A stretch of 41,527 nt of DNA, taken from positions 1-41,527 of the forward strand of contig CACEBA010000004.1 of assembly GCA_902557585.1 (NCBI GenBank), given 5' to 3'. The position numbers and the translations under genes were made by a program. A model generated the notes under the pieces. That model had not been told where the DNA came from and made no database searches. It saw nothing but the letters and a program-made list of their open reading frames with translations. Source of the stretch: an uncultured Pelagibacteraceae bacterium (lineage in GTDB: Bacteria > Pseudomonadota > Alphaproteobacteria > Pelagibacterales > Pelagibacteraceae). Shown in pieces: positions 11,650 through 20,780 of this stretch; position 1 is the stretch's first letter, and every line of letters starts with the position of its first letter.

Positions 11650-12573
11650 ATGCCTAAAAAAATAGTTTTTATGGGCACACCTATTTTTGCTGTACCAATT
11701 TTAAAATCTTTATATCAAAATGGATATCCTATAACATGTGTTTACACCCAACCACCTCAAAAATCACATAGAGGACAAAAAATAAATAAATCTCCCATTC
11801 AAGGAATTTCTGAAACTTTAAATATAGATTACAGAACACCATTTAGCTTAAAAGAAAATAAGGAGGAATATAAATTCTTTAAATCAATAGATGCAGATTT
11901 GGCAATAGTCGTAGCTTATGGACAAATTATTCCTAAAGAATTTTTAAGTCTAACAAAAAAAGGATTTATAAATATACATGCATCTATTTTACCTAAATGG
12001 AGAGGAGCAGCTCCAATACAAAGAGCTATTATGAATTTAGATAAAGAAACTGGGGTTAGTATTATGAAAATAGAGGAAAAATTAGATACAGGTCCGGTTT
12101 GCAATAATTATAAATTAAATATAGATAATAATTTGAATTCAGTTGAAATTAGTGAAAAACTATCTTTTATTGCTGCAGAAAAAATTTTAGATAATATTGA
12201 TGATATACTTGAAGATAATGCAACTTTTAAGGATCAAGATCATTCTAAAGCAACTTACGCTATTAAAATTCAAAAGTCAGAAGGCCTAATTGATTGGACA
12301 GATAATGCAAAAAATATTATCGGAAAAATTAATGGTCTATACCCAGTTCCAGGTGCTTTTTTCATATTAGAAGGGGAAAGATATAAAATTTTAAAAGGAG
12401 AAATCAGTGGTGGAATTGGGAAACCTGGAGAAGTTCTTAATGACTATTTAGAAATTGCCTGTGGAGAAAAACAATCTATCAAGGTCGTTGAGATACAAAG
12501 AGAAGGGAAAAGGCCACAAAATATTGGAGAATTTATGCTTGGCTCACGAATTAAAAAAGGTGATCAGATTTAA
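11650..12573 (+). CDS. fmt: Methionyl-tRNA formyltransferase
   Basis: Formylates Met-tRNA(fMet) using 10-formyl-tetrahydrofolate. The N-terminal Rossmann domain begins IVFMGTPIFAVP. The catalytic block INIHASILPKWRGAAP holds Asn108 and His110, and Asp146 sits in LDTGPV. The C-terminal tRNA-binding domain follows; 307 residues is normal. Its stop codon abuts the ATG of truA (12574), so def-fmt-truA read as one operon. Confidence 0.97.
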   Translation: MPKKIVFMGTPIFAVPILKSLYQNGYPITCVYTQPPQKSHRGQKINKSPIQGISETLNIDYRTPFSLKENKEEYKFFKSIDADLAIVVAYGQIIPKEFLSLTKKGFINIHASILPKWRGAAPIQRAIMNLDKETGVSIMKIEEKLDTGPVCNNYKLNIDNNLNSVEISEKLSFIAAEKILDNIDDILEDNATFKDQDHSKATYAIKIQKSEGLIDWTDNAKNIIGKINGLYPVPGAFFILEGERYKILKGEISGGIGKPGEVLNDYLEIACGEKQSIKVVEIQREGKRPQNIGEFMLGSRIKKGDQI

Positions 12574-13314
12574 ATGGCGAGATACCAAGTTCTTGTTGAA
12601 TATGTAGGAACAAATTTTAGAGGTTGGCAGATTCAAAAAAAAGGATCTACCATTCAGGGACTAATTCAACTAAATCTCTCAAAACTTCTAAAAGAAAAGA
12701 TAACCCTTAATGGGTCGGGCAGAACAGATGCTGGAGTGCATGCTTACGCTCAATCTGCGCATTTTGATTGTAAAAGTAAAATTTTAGATTTAACAAAATT
12801 TTTAAAATCAATTAATCATTTCTTGAATGATAAGGGTATAGCAATTATTCAAATTAAAAGAAGAAATGAAAAATTTCATTCGAGATTCTCTGCTAAGCAA
12901 AGAATTTATAGATATATAATTTTTAATCAAATAAATGCTCCTGTAATAGATAAAGGGAGAGGATGGCATGTGAGGAAAATGTTAGATATCAATTTAATGA
13001 AAAAGGGAGCAAAAAAATTACTAGGAACCCATGATTATTCAACCTTTCGATCATCATCTTGTCACGCCAAAAGTCCAATTAGAACAATTAAATCAATAAA
13101 AATTAAATCATTAAAAAATAAAATTGAAATAGAATTTAAGTCACAATCATTTTTACAGCAGCAAGTAAGATCTATGGTAGGCTGCTTAAAATATTTGGGT
13201 GAAAAAAAATGGGATCTGAAAACTTTTGATAGAGCATTTAAATCTAAAAAAAGAGAACTATGTGCACCACCTGCACCACCTGAGGGCCTTTTTTTATCGA
13301 GAATTATTTATTAA
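12574..13314 (+). CDS. truA: tRNA pseudouridine(38-40) synthase
   Basis: Makes pseudouridine at positions 38-40 of the tRNA anticodon arm. The catalytic Asp52 lies in GSGRTDAGVHA. The C-terminal half shows the family block HDYSTFRSSSC and QQQVRSMVG. 246 residues is the usual length. It starts directly after fmt. Its TAA stop shares the TTAA at 13311-13314 with the convergent SET-domain gene. Confidence 0.96.
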   Translation: MARYQVLVEYVGTNFRGWQIQKKGSTIQGLIQLNLSKLLKEKITLNGSGRTDAGVHAYAQSAHFDCKSKILDLTKFLKSINHFLNDKGIAIIQIKRRNEKFHSRFSAKQRIYRYIIFNQINAPVIDKGRGWHVRKMLDINLMKKGAKKLLGTHDYSTFRSSSCHAKSPIRTIKSIKIKSLKNKIEIEFKSQSFLQQQVRSMVGCLKYLGEKKWDLKTFDRAFKSKKRELCAPPAPPEGLFLSRIIY

Positions 13315-13784
13315 TTTTTCTTATTACCCATTGCAAACTTTTTATTTATTCTCCATCTAGATTCAGCTCTAACTATAAAACCACAGCAGTTTTTGGATTT
13401 ACATTTACACGGAAATTGTTTAAAATTTTTATCATAACCAAATCCATAATCGCAAGTAAATTCCTCACCTTTTCTAATATCTCTAATCGCTTTAACCCAG
13501 ATTTTAAGTCCTTTTCCATCGTAATCACAATTATTTTCACACGAATGGTTAATTAGACCTGCTGTATTCCATGGAAAATCCCCATCAAGATCGTATCTTT
13601 TATTTACAGTAAATAAATAAATCGGTTTACCATTATCATATTTATCAGATTCTTCGGTCTGTTTTTTTGTGATAAGTTTTCCGATATAATTAATTATTTT
13701 TGTTCCAGCTTTAATATCTTTAGTTGCATAAAGCCCTTTCCCCTTTTTATCAATATCAGATTTTTTAATCTTATATAATTTCAT
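13311..13784 (-). CDS. SET-domain protein (probable protein-lysine methyltransferase)
   Basis: A compact 157-residue SET protein. The order is GKGLYA (15-20) for S-adenosylmethionine binding, NHSCENNCDY (79-88) forming the pseudoknot, GEEFTCDYG (106-114) with the active-site Tyr, and a post-SET Cys cluster C-x-C-x4-C (126-133), which in eukaryotic enzymes binds zinc near the active site. Bacterial SET proteins are less common than other methyltransferases and their targets are mostly unknown. It lies 32 bp downstream of a deacetylase-family gene on the same strand, so the two may act on the same lysine-rich substrates; that is inference. The convergent truA stop is shared. Confidence 0.88.
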   Translation of the reverse strand: MKLYKIKKSDIDKKGKGLYATKDIKAGTKIINYIGKLITKKQTEESDKYDNGKPIYLFTVNKRYDLDGDFPWNTAGLINHSCENNCDYDGKGLKIWVKAIRDIRKGEEFTCDYGFGYDKNFKQFPCKCKSKNCCGFIVRAESRWRINKKFAMGNKKN

Positions 13785-13816
13785 TTAAGTCGTGTTTAGA
13801 TATTTATGTTTAATTA

Positions 13817-14746
13817 TCAATTAAATTCTATTAGAGCGTCAACATGTTTTTTTGTACTTTCCTGTAAAGCTTTTAGGTCATATCCACCTTCAAGAATTGA
13901 TACAACATTTCCATTACAAAATGACTTTGAGATTTCCAATGTTCTTTTTGTGATTGTATAAAAATCCTCAGAACCAAGTTGAAGTTGAGCTAAAGGATCA
14001 TCAATATGAGCGTCAAAACCTGCAGAAAATAACAAGAATTCCGGCCTAAACTCTTTAATTTTATTCAAAACGTTTTCGTAAGCGTTTAAATATTTCTCAG
14101 GAGATGTTCCAGCTTCAAGAGGAATATTTAATATATTATTAAAATTACCTTGTTCTTTTTCTGAGCCAGACCCTGGATAGTAAGGATATTGATGAGTAGA
14201 AATAAATAAAACTTTTTCATTGTTATAAAAAATGTTTTGAGTACCATTTCCATGATGAACATCAAAATCAATAATTGCTATTTTATTGTACTTATATTTT
14301 TCAAGTAAGTAATTTGCACCAACAGCAACATTATTGTAGATGCAAAAACCCATTGCCTTCTCTTTTTCTGCATGGTGACCAGGAGGCCTTACAGCACAAA
14401 ATGCATTCTTAAATTCTTTACTATGCACTCCGTCAATTGCAGTAATAATCGAGCCTACAGCATCCCTTGAAGCATCTTTACTTCCTGGAGAAACTATTGT
14501 GTCTCCGTCAAGAAAATTATATCCCTTTTTTGGAAACGACTTTTTTACCTGATCAATATAATTTGAGGTATGTGTTTTAATTAAAATAGAATTCTCAAAT
14601 TTACTTGGTTTTTTCCAAATAAGGTTTTTATTATCAAATTTTTTAAAATTATCTATTACAGCGGTAACTCTATCAACTTTTTCAGGATGCCCGTCCCCAG
14701 TATTATGATTTTGATAGGTATCTGATGTAATCAAGCCTGTTTTCAC
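13817..14746 (-). CDS. Histone deacetylase family protein (zinc-dependent deacetylase)
   Basis: A 309-residue enzyme of the class II HDAC / acetylpolyamine amidohydrolase / AcuC superfamily. Key residues are all present: tandem His124-His125 in RPPGHHAE, zinc ligands Asp162 and His164 in DFDVHHGNGTQ, Asp245 in SAGFDAH, and the catalytic Tyr289 in EGGYD. The active site looks intact. Substrates in bacteria include acetyl-lysine proteins and acetylated polyamines; which applies here cannot be told. It overlaps the dapE end by 4 bp, so it is translationally coupled to lysine/DAP synthesis, and it precedes the SET gene. Confidence 0.92.
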   Translation of the reverse strand: MKTGLITSDTYQNHNTGDGHPEKVDRVTAVIDNFKKFDNKNLIWKKPSKFENSILIKTHTSNYIDQVKKSFPKKGYNFLDGDTIVSPGSKDASRDAVGSIITAIDGVHSKEFKNAFCAVRPPGHHAEKEKAMGFCIYNNVAVGANYLLEKYKYNKIAIIDFDVHHGNGTQNIFYNNEKVLFISTHQYPYYPGSGSEKEQGNFNNILNIPLEAGTSPEKYLNAYENVLNKIKEFRPEFLLFSAGFDAHIDDPLAQLQLGSEDFYTITKRTLEISKSFCNGNVVSILEGGYDLKALQESTKKHVDALIEFN

Positions 14747-15900
14747 TTAAAATAATTTTTTAATATATTTAAATAAATTAAAGTTAATTTTTTTAGATCT
14801 AATAATGAAACTGCCTCATCGACTTTATGCATCGTTTTACCAACCAACCCAAATTCTAAACAAGGTGCAATTTTCCTAATAAACCTTGCATCTGAAGTGC
14901 CCCCTGTTGTTGAAAGTTGAGGTTTAATTTTTGTAATTTTCTTAATTACATCTTGAACCATAAATGTTGTTTCATTTGGATTTGTTAAAAAAGCTTCTCC
15001 AGATACACTGTATTCAATTTTATATTTAGATTTATTTTTAGCAGAGGTTTTTTTAATCACTTTATTTATTTTATTTTTAAGTGAAGTAGAGGAATGTTTA
15101 TTATTAAATCTTATATTAAAAGTAGCTGTTGCAACTCCTGGAATTACATTATCTGCAGTATTATCAATATTAATTTTTGTTATTTCTAAATTAGTTGGTT
15201 GAAAATCTTTTGTTCCTTTGTCAAATTTAATATCTTTTATTTCTTTAAGTATTTGTACGAGTGCTGTTGAAGGATTATTTGCTCTGTGAGGGTATGCTAC
15301 ATGACCTTGTATACCAATTATAGTTAATCTCCCATTCATACTTCCTCTTCGTCCAATTTTAATCATTTCACCCAATTTATTTGGGTTGGTTGGTTCACCT
15401 ACTAAGCAGAAATCAATTTTCTCTCTCTTTTTTTTTAAATATTCTACTACTTTTTTAGTTCCATTAATTGCAACACCTTCTTCATCGCCAGTAATTAAAA
15501 GACTAATTGAGCCTTTAAAATCAGAGGAATTTTGAATAAAATTACTAACTGCTGAAACGAAAGCTGCTATAGAGCTTTTCATATCATTTGCACCTCTTCC
15601 AATTAAATGTCCTTTTTTAATTGAGGGTTTAAATGGATTGACCGTCCAGTCCCTAAGGTTTCCTGCGGGAACTACATCTAAATGACCTGCGTAACAAAAG
15701 TTAGGACTTTCATTACCAAGCCTCGCATATATATTTTTTACTGGTTTGCTATTTTTTTCTTTAAACTCAAGTATTTTAGTTTTGAAACCTAAGCGTCTTA
15801 ATTTTTTCTCTAAAAAACTTATCACACCTGCATCAACTGGAGTTACTGAAGGAAACCTAATTAGCTCTTTAGCTAATTTAAGTTCGTTAATTTGTTGCAT
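14743..15900 (-). CDS. dapE: Succinyl-diaminopimelate desuccinylase
   Basis: Hydrolyses N-succinyl-LL-diaminopimelate to LL-DAP and succinate in lysine and peptidoglycan precursor synthesis. An M20 family dinuclear zinc peptidase of 385 residues. The AGHLDVVPAG motif gives His73 and Asp75, RGANDMKSS gives the bridging Asp106, and TGDEEG gives the catalytic Glu140 and ligand Glu141. The dimerisation domain follows RRGSMNGRLT. It lies 2 bp after dapD, the preceding succinylase step. Confidence 0.95.
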   Translation of the reverse strand: MQQINELKLAKELIRFPSVTPVDAGVISFLEKKLRRLGFKTKILEFKEKNSKPVKNIYARLGNESPNFCYAGHLDVVPAGNLRDWTVNPFKPSIKKGHLIGRGANDMKSSIAAFVSAVSNFIQNSSDFKGSISLLITGDEEGVAINGTKKVVEYLKKKREKIDFCLVGEPTNPNKLGEMIKIGRRGSMNGRLTIIGIQGHVAYPHRANNPSTALVQILKEIKDIKFDKGTKDFQPTNLEITKINIDNTADNVIPGVATATFNIRFNNKHSSTSLKNKINKVIKKTSAKNKSKYKIEYSVSGEAFLTNPNETTFMVQDVIKKITKIKPQLSTTGGTSDARFIRKIAPCLEFGLVGKTMHKVDEAVSLLDLKKLTLIYLNILKNYFK

Positions 15901-15902
15901 TT

Positions 15903-16730
15903 TTATTCTCTCAAAAGATCATTTACTGATGTTTTTGATCTAGTTTTTTCATCCACTTTTTTAATAATCACCGCACAATAAAGTGAAGGTGCTTCAGGAT
16001 TATTTTTATCTGGTAAAGAGCCTGGCACAACAACTGAATAAGGGGGAATTTTTCCATAAATAATTTTTCCTGTCTTTCTATCAACGATTTTCGTTGATTG
16101 ACCGATATACATTCCCATACTTAAAACAGATCCTTCTCCAACTATCACACCTTCAACAACTTCTGACATGGCTCCAAGAAAAACATTATCCTCAATAATT
16201 GTAGGTAACGCTTGAGCAGGTTCCAATACACCTCCTACACCTGAACCAGCAGAGATATGACAATTCTTTCCTATTTGACAACAGCTGCCAGCTCTTGCAA
16301 ATGTATCAATCATAGTACCTTCATCTATATAAGCTCCAATATTTACATAGCATGGCATCAATACTGCGTTTTTTCCAACGTAAGATCCTTTTCTTACAGG
16401 TGAATTTGGAACCATCCTGAAACCTGCTTTTTCATGGTCTTCTTTTGTCCACCCTGCAGTTTTACCTTTTAAAAGATGAGCTTTATCATACCAGCTACTA
16501 TATGGACCATTTAAATTTTCCATAGGATACATTCTGAAGCTTAACATGATTGCTTTTTTTATATGTTGGTGAGTTTTCCATTCACCGTCTATTTTTTCAG
16601 CAACCCTGACTTTCCCACTGTCTAAATCACTGATAATTTGATTAACAGTATTTTTTAAATTTTCGTCTGAAGTTGGGGTAACTTGATCTCTTTTTTCCCA
16701 TGCTTCGTTAATGATATTTTCTATACTCAT
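15903..16730 (-). CDS. dapD: Tetrahydrodipicolinate N-succinyltransferase
   Basis: Transfers succinyl from succinyl-CoA to tetrahydrodipicolinate, the committed step of the succinylase branch of lysine/DAP synthesis. 275 residues, the normal size. An N-terminal helical domain is followed by a left-handed parallel beta-helix of hexapeptide repeats (about 115-230, for example the VLMPCYVNIGAYIDEGTMID run of turns). It is the gene before dapE and 4 bp after the HAD nucleotidase. Confidence 0.96.
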   Translation of the reverse strand: MSIENIINEAWEKRDQVTPTSDENLKNTVNQIISDLDSGKVRVAEKIDGEWKTHQHIKKAIMLSFRMYPMENLNGPYSSWYDKAHLLKGKTAGWTKEDHEKAGFRMVPNSPVRKGSYVGKNAVLMPCYVNIGAYIDEGTMIDTFARAGSCCQIGKNCHISAGSGVGGVLEPAQALPTIIEDNVFLGAMSEVVEGVIVGEGSVLSMGMYIGQSTKIVDRKTGKIIYGKIPPYSVVVPGSLPDKNNPEAPSLYCAVIIKKVDEKTRSKTSVNDLLRE

Positions 16731-16734
16731 AATT

Positions 16735-17406
16735 TTATGTGTTTTTTAATAACCTTATTTCTTTTAAAAATAAAGAAAGATTTTCTATCTTATAGTCAAT
16801 GTAATCTTTATCTGACTCCTTTTTACCCCAGTATTCATTATTGATTAACCAAGCAGTTATTGCCCCTCTTTCTTTTCCTATGGATAAATTTTTTGCGATA
16901 TCCTCAATATAAAGAGTTTCGTTAGGATCTATTTTAAATTTTTCTAACATTAGATCAAAGGCTTTTGCCGCAGGTTTAGGATTATATTTGGCATCAACAA
17001 TGTCAAAAATGTTCTCAAATTGATCATCAATACCAAGTGATGTGGTTATATTTTTTACATGTTCTTTGCTTCCATTAGTGAAAACAAATTTTCTTAAATT
17101 TGTACTTTCAAGCTCACTTCTTAAAGTTTTATCCTTATTTAGGAAAGATAAATCAATATCATGAACATAATCTAAAAATTCCCTTGGTGGAATATCGTGA
17201 TGTATCATTAAACCATTTAGACTAGTGTCATATTTATGAAAATAACTTCTTTGTAATTCTCTGGCTACTTTTAAATCTAAATTTAATTTTTTAGATATAT
17301 ATTCGGTCATTTTTTTACTTACTTGACCAAAAACTGCTTCTAAATCTTGATATAAAACTCCATCACAGTCGAAAAGTATATTTTTAATATTCCTTAATTT
17401 TTTCAT
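16735..17406 (-). CDS. Pyrimidine 5'-nucleotidase-like HAD hydrolase
   Basis: A 223-residue HAD-superfamily phosphatase. Nucleophile motif DCDGV places Asp13 and Asp15, motif II is FTNGS (Thr110), motif III Lys144 is in YNPKPAA, and motif IV is IEDIAKN (Glu168, Asp169). The overall pattern, with FDCDGVLY and an all-helical cap, resembles the SDT1/PHM8 pyrimidine 5'-nucleotidase group, often found between argB and dapD in alphaproteobacteria. The exact substrate is uncertain. It overlaps argB by 4 bp. Confidence 0.82.
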   Translation of the reverse strand: MKKLRNIKNILFDCDGVLYQDLEAVFGQVSKKMTEYISKKLNLDLKVARELQRSYFHKYDTSLNGLMIHHDIPPREFLDYVHDIDLSFLNKDKTLRSELESTNLRKFVFTNGSKEHVKNITTSLGIDDQFENIFDIVDAKYNPKPAAKAFDLMLEKFKIDPNETLYIEDIAKNLSIGKERGAITAWLINNEYWGKKESDKDYIDYKIENLSLFLKEIRLLKNT

Positions 17407-18251
17407 TTTCTAATTAACGTTCCTGCACCTTTGTCAGAGAATATTTCCCATAAACATGAATGTTTTTTTGTGCCATTAATTATACCTACCGCAGTTACTC
17501 CATTATTCACAGCATCTAAACAAGCATTAATTTTAGGTATCATGCCTTCTGTTATAGTTTCATTTTTAATCATTTTTAAAACTTCCGAAGAAGATATTTC
17601 TTCTATTAGTTTTTTTCCTTTATCAAGGACACCATCAACATTTGTCATTAACAATAATCTTCTGGCTTTTAAAGATTTAGCTATAGCCATAGCTGCTGTA
17701 TCACCGTTAATATTATAAGTTTGATTATTTTTATCTAAGCCTAATGGTGATACAATCGGAATTTTATTTTGTTTCAGTATATTTAATATTGTATTATTAT
17801 CAATTCCACTAGGTATACCTACAAAACCAAGCTCTTTAACTTCAGGCATTACTTCGATGATGTTATTATTTTTTGTGTGTATCGAAACACCCTCAGAACC
17901 TTTATTATGTAAATTCTGAACAATATCATCATTAAAGTCAATTAAAACAGACTCTACAATATTTATTATATTTTTATCAGTAACTCTTAAACCTCTAATA
18001 AATTTTGATTGAATATTAGATTTATCTAATTCTCTTTGAATTCGTGGTCCACCACCATGTACTACTACCGTGGAAAGACCTAATTTATTTAAAACAAATA
18101 AATCAGTTATAAAATTATTAAATACATTTCTATCAATTAAAACATTTCCACCGTATTTAATTACAATTAAATCATTTTTATATTTTTCAATATATTTAGT
18201 AACCTCACTTAATGGTGGCCCATCTGGGGGCAGTATATTTTTTAAATCCAT
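17403..18251 (-). CDS. argB: Acetylglutamate kinase
   Basis: Phosphorylates N-acetylglutamate in arginine synthesis. The amino-acid kinase fold shows IKYGGNVL (31-38), VHGGGPRI (64-71), FIRGLRVTD (84-92) and NINGDTAA further on. 282 residues. The N-terminal extension before IKYGG (about 28 residues, including EVTKYIEKYKN) resembles the helix that makes hexameric, arginine-inhibited enzymes, so feedback control by arginine is likely. It lies 22 bp downstream of yidC and leads into the nucleotidase-dapD-dapE genes. Confidence 0.95.
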   Translation of the reverse strand: MDLKNILPPDGPPLSEVTKYIEKYKNDLIVIKYGGNVLIDRNVFNNFITDLFVLNKLGLSTVVVHGGGPRIQRELDKSNIQSKFIRGLRVTDKNIINIVESVLIDFNDDIVQNLHNKGSEGVSIHTKNNNIIEVMPEVKELGFVGIPSGIDNNTILNILKQNKIPIVSPLGLDKNNQTYNINGDTAAMAIAKSLKARRLLLMTNVDGVLDKGKKLIEEISSSEVLKMIKNETITEGMIPKINACLDAVNNGVTAVGIINGTKKHSCLWEIFSDKGAGTLIRK

Positions 18252-18273
18252 GTTTATGTTATTTCTTAAATTA

Positions 18274-19950
18274 TTAGGTTGTAGTTTTGACTGTTGTACG
18301 CTTCATGATGAAGACCTGTTGCGCCATAGTTAAAATATTATTAACTGTCCAGTAAATTACTAATCCAGCGGGGAAAGGAGCTAATATTACTGTTAAGAAA
18401 AGTGGAAAGAACATAAATATTTTTGCCTGCATTGGATCAGTAGGAGCTGGATTTAGTTTTTGTTGTATCCACATAGAAACCCCCATTGCTATAGGCCAAG
18501 CTCCAATTACTAAAAATGAAGGAACATCATATGGCAATAATCCAAATAGATTGAATAATGAGGTTGGATCTCTTTCAGATAAATCTTGTATCCAGCCATA
18601 AAATGGCATGTGTCTCATTTCAATTGTCACAAACAATACTTTGTACAAAGCAAAAAAAACAGGAATTTGAACTAAAATTGGCATGCAACCAGACATCGGG
18701 TTTACTTTTTCTTTTTTGTAAAGTGCCATCATTGCTTGCTGTAACTTCATTTTGTCGTCTTTATGAAGCTCTTTTAGTCTTGCCATTTCTGGCTGCAACG
18801 CTTTCATTTTAGCCATACTTCTAAATGAAAAATTTGCTAAAGGAAAAAATACAAGTCTTATGCAAATAGTAATTGCTATAATTGCTAATCCATAATTTCC
18901 TAGAAGTTTAAAGAAATAATCTATTCCAAAAAACAATGGTTTAGTTATAAAATATAGGAATCCCCAATCAATTGTTAGATCAAATTTATCTATTTTTAAA
19001 GCCTCTGCGTAACCATCAATAACATCTACTCTTTTAGCAGCTACAATGATTTGCATTGTATCTTCTACAGAAGAATTGCTATTTAACTCAAGCGGCTCAG
19101 TTGCAACAAAGTTTGCTCTAAATTTATTTTTATAATCAAATGTAGTTTTAAATTCTTTACCACTTGGTGGAATTAATGAAGTTATCCAGTACTTATCACC
19201 TATACCGAGCCATCCTTTTTGAGCAGTTCTTGTGAATTTTTTTTCTTCAATGTCATCATAGTCTTCCTCAATGAGCTCATCATCAAGTGTTGCTACTAAG
19301 CCCTCATGAAGTATATAAAAATTAGTTATTTCAGGTGCTGTATTTCTAATAATTTGGCCATAGGAATAGAAATCGTATTTTTTATTTGTAGAATTAATTA
19401 CTCTCTGTTTTACAGTAAATAAGAATTTTTCATCAATAGATATTTCTTTTTCAAAGCTGATCCCTTCATCATTTGTCCATGTTAATTTTATAGGTGATTG
19501 AGGGGTTAATTTATTGTTACCTAATATTGACCAAATTGAATTTGCATTTGGTATTTTGACATTTTTGTCTGTAGTTATAAATCCACTCTCTACTAAGTAT
19601 CCCTGTTCAGAATTTCTTGGTGCTAATAAATTTACTTTTTCATTTCCGTTTAAAACAACATTATATTCTTTAAAAGTAAGATCATCTATTGCTGCTCCCT
19701 TTAAAGATATTGATCCAATTATACTTTGATTTTCAAATTCAATTCTTTCACTCTCACTTAATGCTTGTTCTCTTGAAATCTCAATAATATTTTCTTTTTG
19801 ATCCAGACTAGGTGCATCAGAACTTTGCTCAGTTTTATTTTTTTCAGCTATATTTTCTTGAGTTACCGGTGGAGGTGCAAAAAATAAAGTATAAAGAATA
19901 ATTACCGCTGCAGACATAGAAATTGCTGCTATTATGTTTCTTGTTTCCAT
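18274..19950 (-). CDS. yidC: Membrane protein insertase YidC
   Basis: Inserts and folds inner-membrane proteins, alone or with Sec. A Gram-negative type protein of 558 residues: an N-terminal membrane anchor (about 6-26), a low-complexity linker, a large periplasmic beta-rich domain (about 60-330), and the conserved five-helix insertase domain (about 335-552). The hydrophilic-groove Arg lies in ICIRLVFFPL, and the cytosolic helical hairpin in MAKMKALQPEM onward. It is in the classic rpmH-rnpA-yidD-yidC order, with a 1-nt TAATG overlap with yidD. Confidence 0.97.
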   Translation of the reverse strand: METRNIIAAISMSAAVIILYTLFFAPPPVTQENIAEKNKTEQSSDAPSLDQKENIIEISREQALSESERIEFENQSIIGSISLKGAAIDDLTFKEYNVVLNGNEKVNLLAPRNSEQGYLVESGFITTDKNVKIPNANSIWSILGNNKLTPQSPIKLTWTNDEGISFEKEISIDEKFLFTVKQRVINSTNKKYDFYSYGQIIRNTAPEITNFYILHEGLVATLDDELIEEDYDDIEEKKFTRTAQKGWLGIGDKYWITSLIPPSGKEFKTTFDYKNKFRANFVATEPLELNSNSSVEDTMQIIVAAKRVDVIDGYAEALKIDKFDLTIDWGFLYFITKPLFFGIDYFFKLLGNYGLAIIAITICIRLVFFPLANFSFRSMAKMKALQPEMARLKELHKDDKMKLQQAMMALYKKEKVNPMSGCMPILVQIPVFFALYKVLFVTIEMRHMPFYGWIQDLSERDPTSLFNLFGLLPYDVPSFLVIGAWPIAMGVSMWIQQKLNPAPTDPMQAKIFMFFPLFLTVILAPFPAGLVIYWTVNNILTMAQQVFIMKRTTVKTTT

Positions 19951-20201
19951 TATTTTTTATCTTTCATTTCTTTTTTAACTGGGTCAAATCCCTCACCACC
20001 ACCTAAAAATTTAATAGGATGACATGACAGTATTCTTTTAATGCTTATAAAAAGTCCTTTAAAAAAACCAAATTCTTTTAAAGCGTCTATGCTATATTGA
20101 GAACATGTTGGTAAATACCGACAAGAGTGTCCAAATAGAGGACTAACTAAATATTTGTAACCCTTAATGAGTTTAATCAAAACATTAGTAAATATATTCA
20201 T
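19950..20201 (-). CDS. yidD: Membrane protein insertion efficiency factor YidD
   Basis: An 83-residue homologue of YidD, a small membrane-associated protein that assists YidC-dependent insertion. Its hallmark is the block GHSCRYLPTCSQYSIDAL (about 24-41) followed by a Cys-His-Pro (SCHP) near residue 61. It shares one nucleotide with both neighbours, yidC and rnpA, so the three are translationally coupled. Confidence 0.95.
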   Translation of the reverse strand: MNIFTNVLIKLIKGYKYLVSPLFGHSCRYLPTCSQYSIDALKEFGFFKGLFISIKRILSCHPIKFLGGGEGFDPVKKEMKDKK

Positions 20202-20542
20202 TATTTAATTTTTTCTAAATCCTGAAATAGAGTTTCTTTTATAATTTTGTATTCATTATTTAGCATAGAAGACTTGGCTATAACAAGAAATGAATAGTTA
20301 AGGTTTATTGATATTTTCTTAACAGCGTCGTTCATTATATTTCTTAACCTTCTTTTAATTTTATTTCTTCTAACTGCATTCCCAATTTTTTTCTTTGTTA
20401 CGAAGCTAATATTTAATTTTTTATGATCTTTATTTATTAGTTTTCCAAAGAAAATAGTTACATACTTGTTTGATAATTTTCCCTGATTTAAGAGATTTTT
20501 AAATTCCTCATTTTTAGAAAGAGCAACGATTTTGCTTTTCAT
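20201..20542 (-). CDS. rnpA: Ribonuclease P protein component
   Basis: Protein subunit of RNase P, which matures tRNA 5' ends. The family signature is the basic stretch GNAVRRNKIKRRLRNIM in the middle of the protein. 113 residues from the ATG at 20542; a TTG one codon upstream (20545) is also possible, but the ATG is preferred. It sits 4 bp downstream of rpmH. The usual second half of the family is present, though the sequence is very Lys-rich. Confidence 0.93.
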   Translation of the reverse strand: MKSKIVALSKNEEFKNLLNQGKLSNKYVTIFFGKLINKDHKKLNISFVTKKKIGNAVRRNKIKRRLRNIMNDAVKKISINLNYSFLVIAKSSMLNNEYKIIKETLFQDLEKIK

Positions 20543-20546
20543 CAAT

Positions 20547-20687
20547 CTAGACGGAAACTGTTAGTGACTTTCTTCCTCTGGCTCTTCGTCTAGCTAGAAG
20601 TTTTTTACCACCTTTTGTTTTCATTTTCGATCTAAAGCCGTGTTTTCTCGCTCTTTTAACATTTGAGGGTTGATATGTACGTTTCAT
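20547..20687 (-). CDS. rpmH: 50S ribosomal protein L34
   Basis: A 46-residue frame that begins [20 protein letters not shown] and continues with the L34 pattern [19 protein letters not shown], then a short SLTVSV tail. It is almost entirely basic, as expected for L34 bound to 23S rRNA. The ATG lies 27 bp from the predicted start of transcription. It is first in the rpmH-rnpA-yidD-yidC operon. Confidence 0.97.
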   Translation of the reverse strand: MKRTYQPSNVKRARKHGFRSKMKTKGGKKLLARRRARGRKSLTVSV

Positions 20688-20720
20688 AATAAGTGGTTAA
20701 TTTTTTATTAAATTTCGCTC

Positions 20721-20749
20721 TTTATAGTAATTAAATATATAAATAGCAA
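20721..20749 (-). promoter_or_regulatory. Probable sigma-70-type promoter for rpmH
   Basis: On the minus strand, TTGCTA (20749-20744) and TATAAA (20726-20721) are separated by exactly 17 bp. Transcription would start near 20714, about 27 nt before the rpmH ATG. This is one of the better -35/-10 pairs in the window, although neither box is perfect. Confidence 0.55.
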
Positions 20750-20780
20750 ATAGAACATTTTATAAATAGCATTGTTATTA

